Shown: positions 1-8,818 of the stretch, piece by piece
Layout: each line of letters opens with the position of its first letter
Position numbering within the stretch: position 1 is the stretch's first letter
Assembly: GCF_000626715.1 (NCBI RefSeq)
Contig: NZ_AQRA01000006.1
Span: 310,001-374,000 of the forward strand
Length of the DNA: 64,000 nt
Source of the DNA: Aquimarina atlantica
GTDB taxonomy: Bacteria > Bacteroidota > Bacteroidia > Flavobacteriales > Flavobacteriaceae
Reading direction: 5' to 3'
Position numbers and translations under genes: made by a program
Notes under the pieces: generated by a model
Seen by the model: the letters and a program-made list of their open reading frames with translations, nothing else
Told to the model about the DNA's origin: nothing
The model's database searches: none

Positions 1-2
1 TT

Positions 3-80
3 ATGGATCTAAATACAAGAACCAGCTATTCAAAAGGATTAGCAAATGATTGTGACTACGGAAAACAACTAAAAAGCTAA
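3..80 (+). CDS. possible C-terminal end of an upstream gene (partial)
   Basis: The third plus-strand frame is open from the window edge to a TAA at 78-80 and reads about 25 residues, including SYSKGLANDCDYGKQLKS. The other two plus frames stop earlier. The stretch is too short to assign a family. It may be the tail of a gene that begins before the window, or a chance open frame. Confidence 0.22.
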   Translation: MDLNTRTSYSKGLANDCDYGKQLKS

Positions 81-104
81 GAAGCGAGGATATAACCCAT
101 AACC

Positions 105-134
105 TTCTCTCAACAACATCTATTTCTCGATGAA
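105..134 (+). repeat. 30-bp direct repeat element, copy 1
   Basis: The pattern TTCTCTCAACAACA-N7-CTCGATGAA occurs here and again at 5824-5853 with the same 7-nt spacing and the same orientation. This copy lies about 200 bp before the start of the secreted three-gene operon. A shared regulator site, possibly for the LytTR response regulator encoded at 3986-4705, is an inference. Confidence 0.5.
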
Positions 135-138
135 ATAC

Positions 139-220
139 AAATATTTAACTTTCGACAGAATGTCGAAACAGATATTTAATATAGAGGTGTGATCTTACCG
201 TTCAGCAAAAATATTTAACT
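139..220. promoter_or_regulatory. dyad and direct repeats upstream of the first operon
   Basis: A perfect dyad TTTCGACA-GAA-TGTCGAAA lies at 150-168. The 12-mer AAATATTTAACT occurs at 139-150 and again at 209-220. Together with the element at 105-134 this makes the 332-nt leader before the first complete gene look regulatory. The binding protein is not known. Confidence 0.4.
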
Positions 221-332
221 GCAAGAGTATGATTGTGTTACCTTGGTTCATAGAACAGAATTAATGACTGTTAATAGTAACCATGAGATAGCATAAGGTA
301 TTTTACTTTTTATCAGTTAAAAATCAAAAATA

Positions 333-1244
333 ATGAACAGGAAGATCTTGCTTATAATTAGTTTTTTATCTATTAACCATATATTTTCTCAACAAATACC
401 AGATACGACCTATAGTCCAGAGATAACCACAAAAATGTATCCTAAAAAATCGGGTACTACGATTTATATAGATCAGGGACATCGTAATTTTCATACAAAA
501 AACAATAGGTTTTTACCTTTTGCAAAATTAGTGTTAGAAGATGGCTATAAAGTCGATGGTTTTGACGGGAAATTTGAAAAAGATAAGCTAAAAGACCTAA
601 AGATATTAGTGATCTCTAATGCGTTATCAGAAAATAGCAGACCTCCTTTTGTTGCTCCCACAGAGAGTGCTTTTTCAACAAATGAAATAAATACTATAAA
701 AGAATGGGTTAAAAATGGAGGCTCTCTTTTTTTGATCGCAGATCATATGCCTTTTGCTGGTGCTTCTGCAAATCTAGCAAAAGCTTTTGGTTTTACATTT
801 TATGACAGCTTTGTAATGGACGCAGATGACAAAGGAATTTTTGACTTTTCCCGAAAAAATAAAATGCTCGGCAATCATGTAATAACAAATGGTAGAAATC
901 ATCAGGAACGCGTACACAAAATAAGAACCTTTACCGGGCAAGGGTTTAAGATACCTAAAAAAGCCTATTCTATTTTAAATTTAAAAAAAGAATATACTGT
1001 CTTCATTACAGATACAATGTGGGTTTTTAATGAGAAAACTCCAAGAATCTCTGCAGAGAATTTATCTCAGGGTGCTGTTTTAGAATACGGAAAAGGCAGA
1101 ATAGCTGTATTTGGAGAAGCAGCCATGTTTACTGCTCAACTTGCAGGTAGAGATAGGGTTAAGGTTGGGATGAATGCTGCAGAAGCTACCGAAAATTATC
1201 AGTTGTTGCTTAATCTAATACATTGGTTAGATAGGAAGTATTAA
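333..1244 (+). CDS. secreted DUF4350/glutamine-amidotransferase-like protein
   Basis: A 303-residue protein with an N-terminal signal peptide ending near FSQ (about residue 19), so it should be exported. The body resembles the class I glutamine-amidotransferase-like fold of DUF4350-type proteins: a strand reading DLKILVISNAL, then an EWVKNGGSLFLIADHMPF segment, and a late GKGRIAVFGEAAMF strand. These proteins usually lack a proven enzymatic role; some resemble ThuA-like sugar-related proteins. It is the first gene of a likely operon, followed after 52 nt by an NTF2-like protein and then an S41 protease, all secreted. The family call is moderately secure; the function is unknown. Confidence 0.6.
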   Translation: MNRKILLIISFLSINHIFSQQIPDTTYSPEITTKMYPKKSGTTIYIDQGHRNFHTKNNRFLPFAKLVLEDGYKVDGFDGKFEKDKLKDLKILVISNALSENSRPPFVAPTESAFSTNEINTIKEWVKNGGSLFLIADHMPFAGASANLAKAFGFTFYDSFVMDADDKGIFDFSRKNKMLGNHVITNGRNHQERVHKIRTFTGQGFKIPKKAYSILNLKKEYTVFITDTMWVFNEKTPRISAENLSQGAVLEYGKGRIAVFGEAAMFTAQLAGRDRVKVGMNAAEATENYQLLLNLIHWLDRKY

Positions 1245-1296
1245 TCTAACCACATGAAATATCACTATGTAAAAAACACTAAAAAAAGATGTACTC

Positions 1297-2589
1297 ATGA
1301 AAAACACACAGCAAAACAACCTGTTTTTGATAACTTCATTTTTGTTACTAGCAGTGTTGCATTTTCCTAAATCCAGCGCTCAGCACACTACAACAGAACA
1401 ATATTTTAGGCACATGAGATATAATCATGTATCACCACATGTAAGAATTCACGGAATCCATGAAATAAATCAGCAAGAAGCTCAACGTACTTCTCATTAT
1501 GTTTTTAAATACAATGAAAAAAAACAATTGATAGAGATTATTAACTATCATTATCACGATCAAAGAAAACACCCCTTAGCAACAATTGGGGCGCATAAAA
1601 CGGTTTTTGAATACACTAATAGTGAAGAGACTCGCATTTTTTTTGATAAAAAAGGAAATCGAATGACTAATGATCGCGAAGTCTATAAAGAAGTATATCA
1701 ATATGATAAAAATGGATTTATAAATGCACTTGATTTTTATGATTTGAACGATGATCCTATGGAGTCTAATTGGAAGATTGCGAATTATCGATGGTCGAAA
1801 AACAAAAAAATGGTTGTAGAAAAGCGGTATGATCTACAAAGTAAGCCAGTTAATATTTCACCATACTTTGAATTTGGGATAACAGGAATTTTATATAGAA
1901 AAGACGGATCTCCAAAAGCTAATTATAACCTTAATGAGAAGTTAGAAGTTCAAGAAAACTCGATAGGAATAGCGTCTTACGAAGATACTTATGATGAATA
2001 TGGAAATCATGTTCGGTATTCTTATCACAATGCAAAAGGAGAATTAACTAAAAACCAATGGAATTTTGCTGCAAACAACCAAGAGTTTGATGATAAAGGG
2101 TATCTCATAAAAGGAGCGATGTTTGACGAAAATAACGAATTGATACACAAGCGAAATTTCCCTTCTGTAACCCGTATAAGAATGGCTAGTCCGGTAAGTA
2201 AAAAAGATAGTATAGAAATCAGTGAAAAAGCTTTAGGGTATTTAATAGCACTACAGGAATTAAAACCTGATCTTATGAAAGAGGTGTTTCATAAAGATTT
2301 AGCCAAGAGGACCATGGGGTTTGATCGTGAAAAACAAAAAGAAGTGATTAGAGAAACCAGTTACGAACAGATGATAGAGTTTGCAAAATCATGGAACAAA
2401 TCTGGAACTAAGTTTCCGCCTAAACCCAGTAATAAAATAAAGATATTAGATATCTATAATCGCATAGCTACGGTTAAATTGATTTCAGACAATTGGGTAG
2501 AATATTTGCATTTGGTAAAAACAAATGACCAATGGCAGATCATAAATTTACTTTGGCAACATAAGAATGTAGATCGATATCCAAACTAA
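1297..2589 (+). CDS. secreted YD-repeat-like protein with C-terminal NTF2/lumazine-binding-like domain
   Basis: A 430-residue protein with a signal peptide ending at about SSAQ (residue 29). The N-terminal two thirds contains irregular tyrosine/glycine units such as YDKNGFINALDFYDLND and YDEYGNHVRYSYHNAKGE, which resemble the WG/YD-type beta repeats of Bacteroidota surface proteins. Residues of about 310-425 look like a putative lumazine-binding (NTF2-like) domain, with ALGYLIALQELKPDLMKEVFHKDLAKR at its start and WQIINLLW at its end. Middle gene of the three-gene secreted operon. No catalytic residues can be assigned. Confidence 0.55.
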   Translation: MKNTQQNNLFLITSFLLLAVLHFPKSSAQHTTTEQYFRHMRYNHVSPHVRIHGIHEINQQEAQRTSHYVFKYNEKKQLIEIINYHYHDQRKHPLATIGAHKTVFEYTNSEETRIFFDKKGNRMTNDREVYKEVYQYDKNGFINALDFYDLNDDPMESNWKIANYRWSKNKKMVVEKRYDLQSKPVNISPYFEFGITGILYRKDGSPKANYNLNEKLEVQENSIGIASYEDTYDEYGNHVRYSYHNAKGELTKNQWNFAANNQEFDDKGYLIKGAMFDENNELIHKRNFPSVTRIRMASPVSKKDSIEISEKALGYLIALQELKPDLMKEVFHKDLAKRTMGFDREKQKEVIRETSYEQMIEFAKSWNKSGTKFPPKPSNKIKILDIYNRIATVKLISDNWVEYLHLVKTNDQWQIINLLWQHKNVDRYPN

Positions 2590-2637
2590 AATAAATAAAA
2601 ATAATACTTAAGATACATTATAATACAAATTAAAATA

Positions 2638-3960
2638 ATGAAAAATAAAATATCAATATTCGTTCTGATTACTTTAACTCCAATACTTCTTTTGGCTCAA
2701 TCAAATACCGATGTTATTAAAAGAATACAAAAGTTAATGACAGAGAACTATGTTTTTCTGGATAAAGCAAAAGAAGTAAATCAACGTCTGGATAAATTGA
2801 TGCAGGAAAAATATTTCGATACTTTTAAAAAACCAGGAGAGTTTGCAAAGGCATTGACAAAAGAGATGCAAAAAATCACAAATGATAAACATCTCAATAT
2901 TGCTCCTCCAAGACCCCGAAATAGTAGACCAAGTAATCCTTTAGGTTTTATTCCCATGCATCTGCAAAATATAGAACGTTTTCGAAGAGGAGGATTTGGA
3001 GAAGTCAATTTTTTTGAAGGAAATGTAGGTTATGTTCATTTAAAAGGATTCAGAGTAGAAGATACTATAAAAGTAGATCCTCTAATGAAATACTTATCAA
3101 CTGCTGATGCTATAATTATCGATTTAAGAGGAAATGGAGGTGGTAATGGTCCTGTTGGTGTTAATTTAAGTAGTTATTTTCTTCCCGAAAATCTACCCCT
3201 AACAGGCGTGTATACTCGAAGAACAGATACTATGGAAAATTATAGTACCGTTCCTGTAAAAGGTATGCAAAGGTTAGAAGTTCCTTTATTTATATTAACT
3301 AGTAGTAGAACTTTTTCTGCATCTGAAGCTTTTGCATATGATCTGCAGGCAAGAAAAAGAGCCACAGTTATAGGAGAGAACACTGGTGGTGGTGCACATC
3401 CTGTAAATTTTATGAGATTACCGAAAGGGTATAGGCTTATTGTCCCAATTGCTCGCTCGATCAACCCGGTAACAAATACAAATTGGGAAGGTGTCGGAGT
3501 GATCCCAGATGTTAAATCTGCTGCCGATGATGCACTAGAAAAAGCTAAAGAAATAGCTAAATCAAGTGCAGCAAAATATAGAGAAAAACCCTTTAAGCAA
3601 CTTGAAAAGATTTTAGAAAAAAATGAGTTTACAAAACAAGATGAAGAAACTGTGTGTGAACTTCTACAATTGATATTAAAAAGAGGTCATATGGAAAGTT
3701 TTATGGTTAACGATATGGGATATAATTACCTGCGGGAAAAAAATATAAAAGCTGCTCTGGCAATTTTAAGGGCAGGATCAATCCTTTTTCCTGATTCTCC
3801 TAATGCCCAGGATAGCTATGCTGAGGTTTTAGCACAAAATGGACAAAATAAATTAGCATTAAAACATTATGAAGCAGCAGTAACTATTGCAAAACGTAGA
3901 AAAGATAAACAAACAGAATTATACGAGAAAAACTTAACTAATTTTAAAGCTAAGATGTGA
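2638..3960 (+). CDS. S41 family peptidase with C-terminal TPR-like region
   Basis: A 440-residue exported serine peptidase of the S41 (tail-specific/IRBP-like) family. A signal peptide ends near LLAQ. It is followed by the helical N-terminal domain (MTENYVFLDKAKEVNQRL), and then the protease core: GFIPMHLQN, VGYVHLKGFR, IIDLRGNGGGNGPVG, and the nucleophile region LTSSRTFSASEAFAYD, where the Ser of SASEAF is the expected nucleophile. From about residue 350 there is an alpha-helical TPR-like tail (ALAILRAGSILFPDSPNAQDSYAEVLA), common in flavobacterial members. No PDZ domain is evident. It ends the secreted operon and converges on the LytTR gene 25 nt away. Confidence 0.85.
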   Translation: MKNKISIFVLITLTPILLLAQSNTDVIKRIQKLMTENYVFLDKAKEVNQRLDKLMQEKYFDTFKKPGEFAKALTKEMQKITNDKHLNIAPPRPRNSRPSNPLGFIPMHLQNIERFRRGGFGEVNFFEGNVGYVHLKGFRVEDTIKVDPLMKYLSTADAIIIDLRGNGGGNGPVGVNLSSYFLPENLPLTGVYTRRTDTMENYSTVPVKGMQRLEVPLFILTSSRTFSASEAFAYDLQARKRATVIGENTGGGAHPVNFMRLPKGYRLIVPIARSINPVTNTNWEGVGVIPDVKSAADDALEKAKEIAKSSAAKYREKPFKQLEKILEKNEFTKQDEETVCELLQLILKRGHMESFMVNDMGYNYLREKNIKAALAILRAGSILFPDSPNAQDSYAEVLAQNGQNKLALKHYEAAVTIAKRRKDKQTELYEKNLTNFKAKM

Positions 3961-3985
3961 TTCATGTTATAGTAAATAACAGGGT

Positions 3986-4705
3986 TTATTTCCATACTTT
4001 TTTTCCGGTCTGGTATATTTTCTCTAGAGCATTATCTCTATAACTTCTTCCCATCGGGATGGTATGATCATTTATTTCCAGTACATTTCCTTGTATAACA
4101 CTTATATAGTGAAAGTTTACGATAAAAGACTTATGTACTTGTACAAACTGAGATGATGGTAATAGTTCTAACATTCCCGAAAGCGTTTGATAAGTGACAA
4201 AAAACCTGTCTTTTAGGACTACTTTAATATAATCTTTTAAGCTCTCAATAAAAAGAATATCGGTATAATATACTTTGATTTTTTTATTGTCTACCTTAAA
4301 AAAAGCTGCACCAGAAGGAGTTTCGGGAACTTTTACAGGTTGATCTGTATGTGTCCTTACTTTTTCAATGGCTTGTACAAATCGATAAAAAGGAATTGGT
4401 TTTATGAGATAGTCAACAGCATTAAGTTCAAATCCATCTACGGCATAATGGCGATGTGCCGTAGTAAAAATAACTTTAGGGGGAGAAGAGACTGCTTTTA
4501 GAAAATTGATCCCGTTCAACATAGGCATTTGTATATCTAAAAAAATGAGGTCGATAGTTTCAGAATTTAAAAATTCGATAGCCGATAAAGCATCATCAAA
4601 CTTTCCAACTTCGGATAAAAAATCTAACCTGCTGATATAATCAGAGATAACATCTTGAGCCAATGGCTCATCATCTATAATAATGCATTTTATAATATTC
4701 ATCAA
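3986..4705 (-). CDS. LytTR family response regulator
   Basis: A 239-residue two-component response regulator. The receiver domain covers residues 1-120, with acidic residues at IIDDEPLAQD, the phosphoacceptor Asp in LIFLDIQMP, and the conserved Lys in LIKPI. A LytTR DNA-binding domain fills the C-terminus (about 135-235), with IESLKDYIKV and QVHKSFIVNFHYI. Its ATG overlaps the stop of the sensor kinase gene by 4 nt, so the two are co-translated. The neighbouring convergent secreted operon and the repeated element at 105 and 5824 suggest possible targets; this is inference. Confidence 0.92.
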   Translation of the reverse strand: MMNIIKCIIIDDEPLAQDVISDYISRLDFLSEVGKFDDALSAIEFLNSETIDLIFLDIQMPMLNGINFLKAVSSPPKVIFTTAHRHYAVDGFELNAVDYLIKPIPFYRFVQAIEKVRTHTDQPVKVPETPSGAAFFKVDNKKIKVYYTDILFIESLKDYIKVVLKDRFFVTYQTLSGMLELLPSSQFVQVHKSFIVNFHYISVIQGNVLEINDHTIPMGRSYRDNALEKIYQTGKKVWK

Positions 4706-5739
4706 TTATCTAGTTGTATACTTAGGTCGACGTAAAATTTATGTGCACGTTCTTCTAACCTAAAGGTATGTTTTTGAGGATAAATAATCTGTAATCTTTT
4801 AGATAAATTTTGAACACCGATTCCGTTTTTGTTATCTTCTTTTACAGAGTTTCCAACAGGGTTAACGGTGCTAATGTGTAATTCACCATTAGTAACTGCT
4901 ATTTTTATTTGTATATCGACATCTCCTCTTTCATTTAAAGAACAATGTTTAAAAGCATTTTCGACTATAGGAATTAGAATAAGGGGAGTGATCATCACAC
5001 CACTAAAATTGCCCGTGATTTCCATCTGTAGGTTCAAACGATTTCCAAAACGCAACTTCTCTAATTCGATATAATCATGCAAGTGATGTATTTCCTTTTC
5101 TAAAGAAATTTTGTCTTCGCTACCTTCATATAGAGTATACGATAATAGGTTTGATAGTTGTAATAGAGCTTCTGGAGTTTTTTTTGAACCTTTTAATGAT
5201 AATGAATACAGATTGTTTAACGTATTAAAGAGAAAATGAGGATTCATCTGAGATCTCAGAAAATTCAATTCGCTAATCTTCTGTTCTTTTTTTATTTTTT
5301 CTAAGTTGATCTTATTTTCGTAGTGATCTTGTAAAATCTTGATAGCAGTAGGAGGGCCAAACCATAATAATATTGCTCTTGCAAAATCCAGTATTCTGGG
5401 AAAAGAAAAAAAATCAGAAGGAAGTTTTGGTATTTCTAATAAAACCGGATAGATAAAGTAATATTGAAAAAGTTTTACAAGTAATGAGTTTATAATAAGA
5501 AGAGGAATGAAAGCCAGAAAATAATATACATAACGTTTGGTGCTAATATACTTAGGCCACAAGTAATACATATGTATATAATAAAATGGGATTTCTAGTA
5601 AACAACCTAGGTACTTATAAGAAGCTTTTATCAAAGAAGCACCATACATTACATCCATTACTATCCAAATCAATAAATAAAGAATCCAAAAAACAATATG
5701 TTTTAAGGTTCGATTTTTAAAAAATAGAGAAGTTGTCAT
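4702..5739 (-). CDS. LytS-type sensor histidine kinase
   Basis: A 345-residue membrane sensor kinase. The N-terminal half has four hydrophobic segments (for example FWILYLLIWIVMDVMYG and YYFLAFIPLLIINSLLV). A helical linker leads to the His_kinase domain, with the phosphoacceptor motif QMNPHFLFNTLNNLYSL at about residue 165 and a degenerate HATPase region (LILIPIVENAFKHC, then NGIGVQNLSKRL). This is the family that pairs with LytTR regulators, as its 3' neighbour confirms. The signal sensed is unknown because there is no extracytoplasmic domain of note. Confidence 0.92.
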   Translation of the reverse strand: MTTSLFFKNRTLKHIVFWILYLLIWIVMDVMYGASLIKASYKYLGCLLEIPFYYIHMYYLWPKYISTKRYVYYFLAFIPLLIINSLLVKLFQYYFIYPVLLEIPKLPSDFFSFPRILDFARAILLWFGPPTAIKILQDHYENKINLEKIKKEQKISELNFLRSQMNPHFLFNTLNNLYSLSLKGSKKTPEALLQLSNLLSYTLYEGSEDKISLEKEIHHLHDYIELEKLRFGNRLNLQMEITGNFSGVMITPLILIPIVENAFKHCSLNERGDVDIQIKIAVTNGELHISTVNPVGNSVKEDNKNGIGVQNLSKRLQIIYPQKHTFRLEERAHKFYVDLSIQLDN

Positions 5740-6183
5740 AATAATGTAAGATGCTATTAATATATCTCAAACTGGGTAAAATAGATTGTAATATCGTTAA
5801 ATTATGAGTATTTGACTATTATTTTCTCTCAACAACACTTCCTGCTCGATGAATACTTGATTTTTACAGAAACTCTCAATACATATTATGGGGTAAATAG
5901 TAGATTTAGTAAAGTTTAAATCACTTCTATAAAATAAAAAAAACACTTGTGTCTCAATGTGTCTAGAAGGGGCAAAAGCATTACTAGAGAAGAGTTCAAT
6001 GCGGAACTCTATTTTCGATTCATTATTAACTGTTTTTTAACACTTCTGTGCTCCGTAGTTTCGAAAAATGAAACTGGCAAGCACTAATATTGTATAACAA
6101 TACAGAACAATAACAAACAAAATCCAACTTATAAAAACAAAACAGAATTTTTAATAATTCAATTTCTCATAAAACCTGATTTA
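5740..6183. other. 444-nt intergenic region between divergent units
   Basis: No gene is seen. The region holds the second copy of the 30-bp element (5824-5853) and AT-rich DNA that must carry the promoters of the sensor-kinase operon (leftward) and of the lipoprotein gene at 6184 (rightward). No convincing TTG-N19-TAnnTTTG promoter was found on the rightward strand. Confidence 0.6.
5824..5853 (+). repeat. 30-bp direct repeat element, copy 2
   Basis: TTCTCTCAACAACA-N7-CTCGATGAA, identical in the 23 defined positions and in spacing to copy 1 at 105-134. It lies 85 bp upstream of the sensor kinase start (leftward) and 330 bp upstream of the lipoprotein gene. A related 12-mer, AACAACACTTCC, recurs near 11972 without the second half. 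Confidence 0.5.
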
Positions 6184-6972
6184 ATGAAAAAAACATGTAT
6201 AATACTTAGTTTATTGATATTAGCTAGTTGTTCTAGTCAGCCCGAAATACCTTTAATACCAGAAAAAGGAAGTATACACTTTGAAAGAGTTATTCATATA
6301 ACCAATCAAAAATTAGTTGATTCTACATATAGTAAGAGTTTAAATACAATTCTTGAAAACACAAGAAACAGTTCGGTCGATATAATTAAAGAAATAGCAG
6401 TAAGCACAAGAGGCAAAAATCAGGCTATGCAAAAGGTCATGGATATGCAAAACATGGTTAAAGATGCTTTCAAAAAAACTTGCCACCCTAATTTTATGGA
6501 AAAAGATGTCAGGAATTCTTTTTGCTTCGAGAAAGGACTAATACTTTCAACATGCACTGCAAATGAAAAATCGCAAAACTATATTCTCGACCCAGAAAAT
6601 GTAACTATAACTCAAATTTATCTGGATAAAAAGCAGAACAGAATAAGAAGTCAGCCAACAAAGTATTATTATTTCAATGTTAATGACTTTCATATAAACG
6701 AATATCGAAATCAAACAAAAGTGATTAAAGGATACAAGTGTTTTAAGGTAGTGTTAGAAATTAATAAGCCTTTACCATTAAGTAGCAAACTTCCTGCAAT
6801 CAAAGAAAAATACATAATGTATGTCACAGAAGAAATTAAATTTAAGTACCATCCCCTTGTTCTATTAAAAGAGGTTTTAGAACAATATTATCCTTTAGAA
6901 ATTATTGAAACAACCGATTTAGTAGAAGGATATCAAAAAGTGTATACGGTTACAGAGATGAATTTGAAATAA
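6184..6972 (+). CDS. lipoprotein, possibly GLPGLI-like
   Basis: A 262-residue protein with a lipoprotein signal (SLLILASCSS; lipid-modified Cys at about residue 16). The central part (HINEYRNQTKVIKGYKCFKV followed by a YIMYVTEEI strand) resembles the Bacteroidota GLPGLI family, in which a GY-x-C motif is typical, but the match is by eye only. Two further cysteine pairs (HPNFM region and FCFEKG/STCTA) are present. Molecular role unknown. It stands alone, followed by the repeat tract at 7037. Confidence 0.45.
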   Translation: MKKTCIILSLLILASCSSQPEIPLIPEKGSIHFERVIHITNQKLVDSTYSKSLNTILENTRNSSVDIIKEIAVSTRGKNQAMQKVMDMQNMVKDAFKKTCHPNFMEKDVRNSFCFEKGLILSTCTANEKSQNYILDPENVTITQIYLDKKQNRIRSQPTKYYYFNVNDFHINEYRNQTKVIKGYKCFKVVLEINKPLPLSSKLPAIKEKYIMYVTEEIKFKYHPLVLLKEVLEQYYPLEIIETTDLVEGYQKVYTVTEMNLK

Positions 6973-7036
6973 TAGAATAACGTTAGATTGATACTATATT
7001 AAGTACAATACCCGGTATATAATAGCGTTACACATG

Positions 7037-7236
7037 CAAAAGTAACCTTGCAGAACGTATAAGTAACCATATAGAATGTAAAAGCAACCCCACAAAATGC
7101 ATGAGGAATCATAATCAATAAAAAAACAATCATGAGGAATACAAAAACAACGCTGAGGAACAGAAAAGTAATGGTGAGGAATGGATAAGTAATACAGAGT
7201 AGTTCAAAAGTAAAAGTGAAGAACATATAATTAACT
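7037..7236. repeat. 21-bp imperfect tandem repeats
   Basis: Nine consecutive 21-bp units run from 7037 to 7225 plus a partial tenth, with a loose consensus nAAAAGTAAnnnTGAGGAAnn. The unit length is kept exactly although the sequence has diverged. Because 21 is a multiple of three, the minus strand stays open over 6999-7247 and would encode degenerate hydrophobic heptads (ITYPFLT, ITFLFLS, VVFVFLM). The tract ends about 18 nt before the ATG at 7254, so it probably forms that gene's leader. Treated as a repeat, not as a gene. Confidence 0.75.
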
Positions 7237-7253
7237 TTTAAAACCATAATAAA

Positions 7254-7904
7254 ATGAATAATTCAAGAAAATCAGAAGCAGCACTACTAGAACAATACCG
7301 GGTAGCTCTGGAAAATGTAAAGAACCAACCCGAAATAGCTTCAGAGATGGAAGAACTCAATTACAACAAAGATAAAATATCAGAAGGAGAGCAATTACTC
7401 GCAGAAACCCGTGCAGCCTATGATTTCAAAAAGCAAGAAGATGATGAAACCACAGAGGCATCAACAGCATTTAAGAAAGAAAAAGAACAATTAGATATTC
7501 TATATAGAAAACATCGTAAAAAAGCAAAAGTAGTTTTTCGTAAACAACCTGAAACCTTAAAAAAAATAGGTGTCGTTGGTACAACACCACGAGCATATAC
7601 CAATTGGATAGAAACAACCCGTCGTTTTTATAATCAAACAGATCAAAATATTATTGATCAACTGGCTACAATAAAAATTACACCAAAAGATATCACCTCT
7701 GGTAATATGCAAATACAAGAAGTAGAGAATGCCCGTGCAAAATACCTAAAAGAAGTAGGAGAATCAGAAGATGCTACCAAGCAAAAAGATGCTGCTTTTG
7801 CCAAAATGGAAGATTGGATGCGGGATTTTTACGCCGTAGCAGATATAGCATTAGAAGATCAACCACAACTCATGGAAGCATTGGGTAGAAAAAGAAAAAG
7901 TTAA
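7254..7904 (+). CDS. hypothetical charged alpha-helical protein
   Basis: A 216-residue soluble protein without a signal peptide. It is rich in Glu, Lys and Gln and mostly predicted helical, with likely coiled-coil stretches (KDKISEGEQLLAETRAAYDF; KKEKEQLDILYRKHRKKAK). No catalytic motif is visible. The length and tone resemble conserved hypothetical proteins of flavobacteria, but no family name can be given. Directly preceded by the 21-bp tandem repeats and followed 130 nt later by a strong terminator, so it is probably monocistronic. Confidence 0.55.
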   Translation: MNNSRKSEAALLEQYRVALENVKNQPEIASEMEELNYNKDKISEGEQLLAETRAAYDFKKQEDDETTEASTAFKKEKEQLDILYRKHRKKAKVVFRKQPETLKKIGVVGTTPRAYTNWIETTRRFYNQTDQNIIDQLATIKITPKDITSGNMQIQEVENARAKYLKEVGESEDATKQKDAAFAKMEDWMRDFYAVADIALEDQPQLMEALGRKRKS

Positions 7905-8036
7905 GCCTCAATAAAAGCTAATTACACATGCTGCTTATTCCTTAAAATCGTATTTTTTATAAGATTTCCTGATAAAAAACTATATTTGCTGCTTAGTTAT
8001 AATTGCATTTTATATAACTAAACGTAAACCATTTTT

Positions 8037-8074
8037 GAAAACGGAGTAAGTTTATATACCTACTCCGTTTTTTG
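8037..8074 (+). terminator. rho-independent terminator
   Basis: The hairpin AAAACGGAGTA - 12-nt loop - TACTCCGTTTT is followed by a T-rich run. It closes the transcription unit of the gene ending at 7904. The rest of the 359-nt gap (7905-8263) shows no gene. Confidence 0.8.
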
Positions 8075-8263
8075 TTTTGAACTTATCCTGAAGTGGTTTT
8101 AAGTCGAAAAGTTTGGGTTTTTTGCCATGATGAAGTTAATTTTTTTCAGTATAGTTAGCTACGTTGAAAAAAATGACAAAATTTGGGTAGAAAATATAAA
8201 TTTATAAGCAAAAGTAGTATTCAAGATGAGTTCTTTATACAAAAGTATCAGTAAGAAGTAGTT

Positions 8264-8812
8264 ATGTCAATACAGAAAAATAAAAACAGAATTGAAAGTA
8301 CAAATTGTATTGTGGCCGAAGATCATATTTATTTTCCCAAAGGATATTATTTTAAGTATGGGTATTTAAAAGATCAAAAGAAACTACCGTTTTCGATCAT
8401 TAATGAAATACGAACCAATACAAGACCTGTTACTGCAAAAATCAATACTAACGAAATCATTTTTCTACAAGGCCTGGACGAGAAACAATGTATTGAGATT
8501 AAAGAAAAATCGAATATTAGTTTAACCACACCAGTTGATAATTGGTCATTATTATGTGATGAGTTTTTGGATACAGAATTTAGTGAGGCACAGAAAGAAA
8601 ATGTAATACAATTACTTAAAAAAAACGGAATCGATAAAGACGAAGTACATCAAATACGAAAACGTATTTCTTCAAGAATGCTACTTCGCACCTTTTTCTC
8701 ATGGGAATGGATATATTATGGCCAGTTTGATGTTCTTAAACAACTTTGGCCCCTGAGTTATAAAAAATACTGGTGGACCATGGAGATTGCTTTAAGAAAC
8801 AAAAAACAATAA
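8264..8812 (+). CDS. hypothetical protein
   Basis: A 182-residue soluble protein with no signal peptide. The N-terminal half is beta-rich (IYFPKGYYFKYGYL, NTNEIIFLQGL); the C-terminal half is helical and ends in a tryptophan-rich segment (SWEWIYYGQFDVLKQLWPL). No known domain is recognised. It converges on the T9SS gene with only 6 nt between the stops. The codon use and AT content match its neighbours, so it looks native. Confidence 0.5.
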   Translation: MSIQKNKNRIESTNCIVAEDHIYFPKGYYFKYGYLKDQKKLPFSIINEIRTNTRPVTAKINTNEIIFLQGLDEKQCIEIKEKSNISLTTPVDNWSLLCDEFLDTEFSEAQKENVIQLLKKNGIDKDEVHQIRKRISSRMLLRTFFSWEWIYYGQFDVLKQLWPLSYKKYWWTMEIALRNKKQ

Positions 8813-8818
8813 TCTGGT

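Noticed and set aside
6999-7247. 82-codon minus-strand open frame over the 21-bp repeats
   Set aside because: It is open because the repeat unit is a multiple of three and lacks stops on that strand; its product is a run of degenerate hydrophobic heptads with no export or family feature.
8075-8263. Sequence resembling a possible insertion sequence remnant before the gene at 8264
   Set aside because: A few codons on the minus strand read like part of a protein (LKPLQDKF), but no terminal repeats or transposase motifs could be found.
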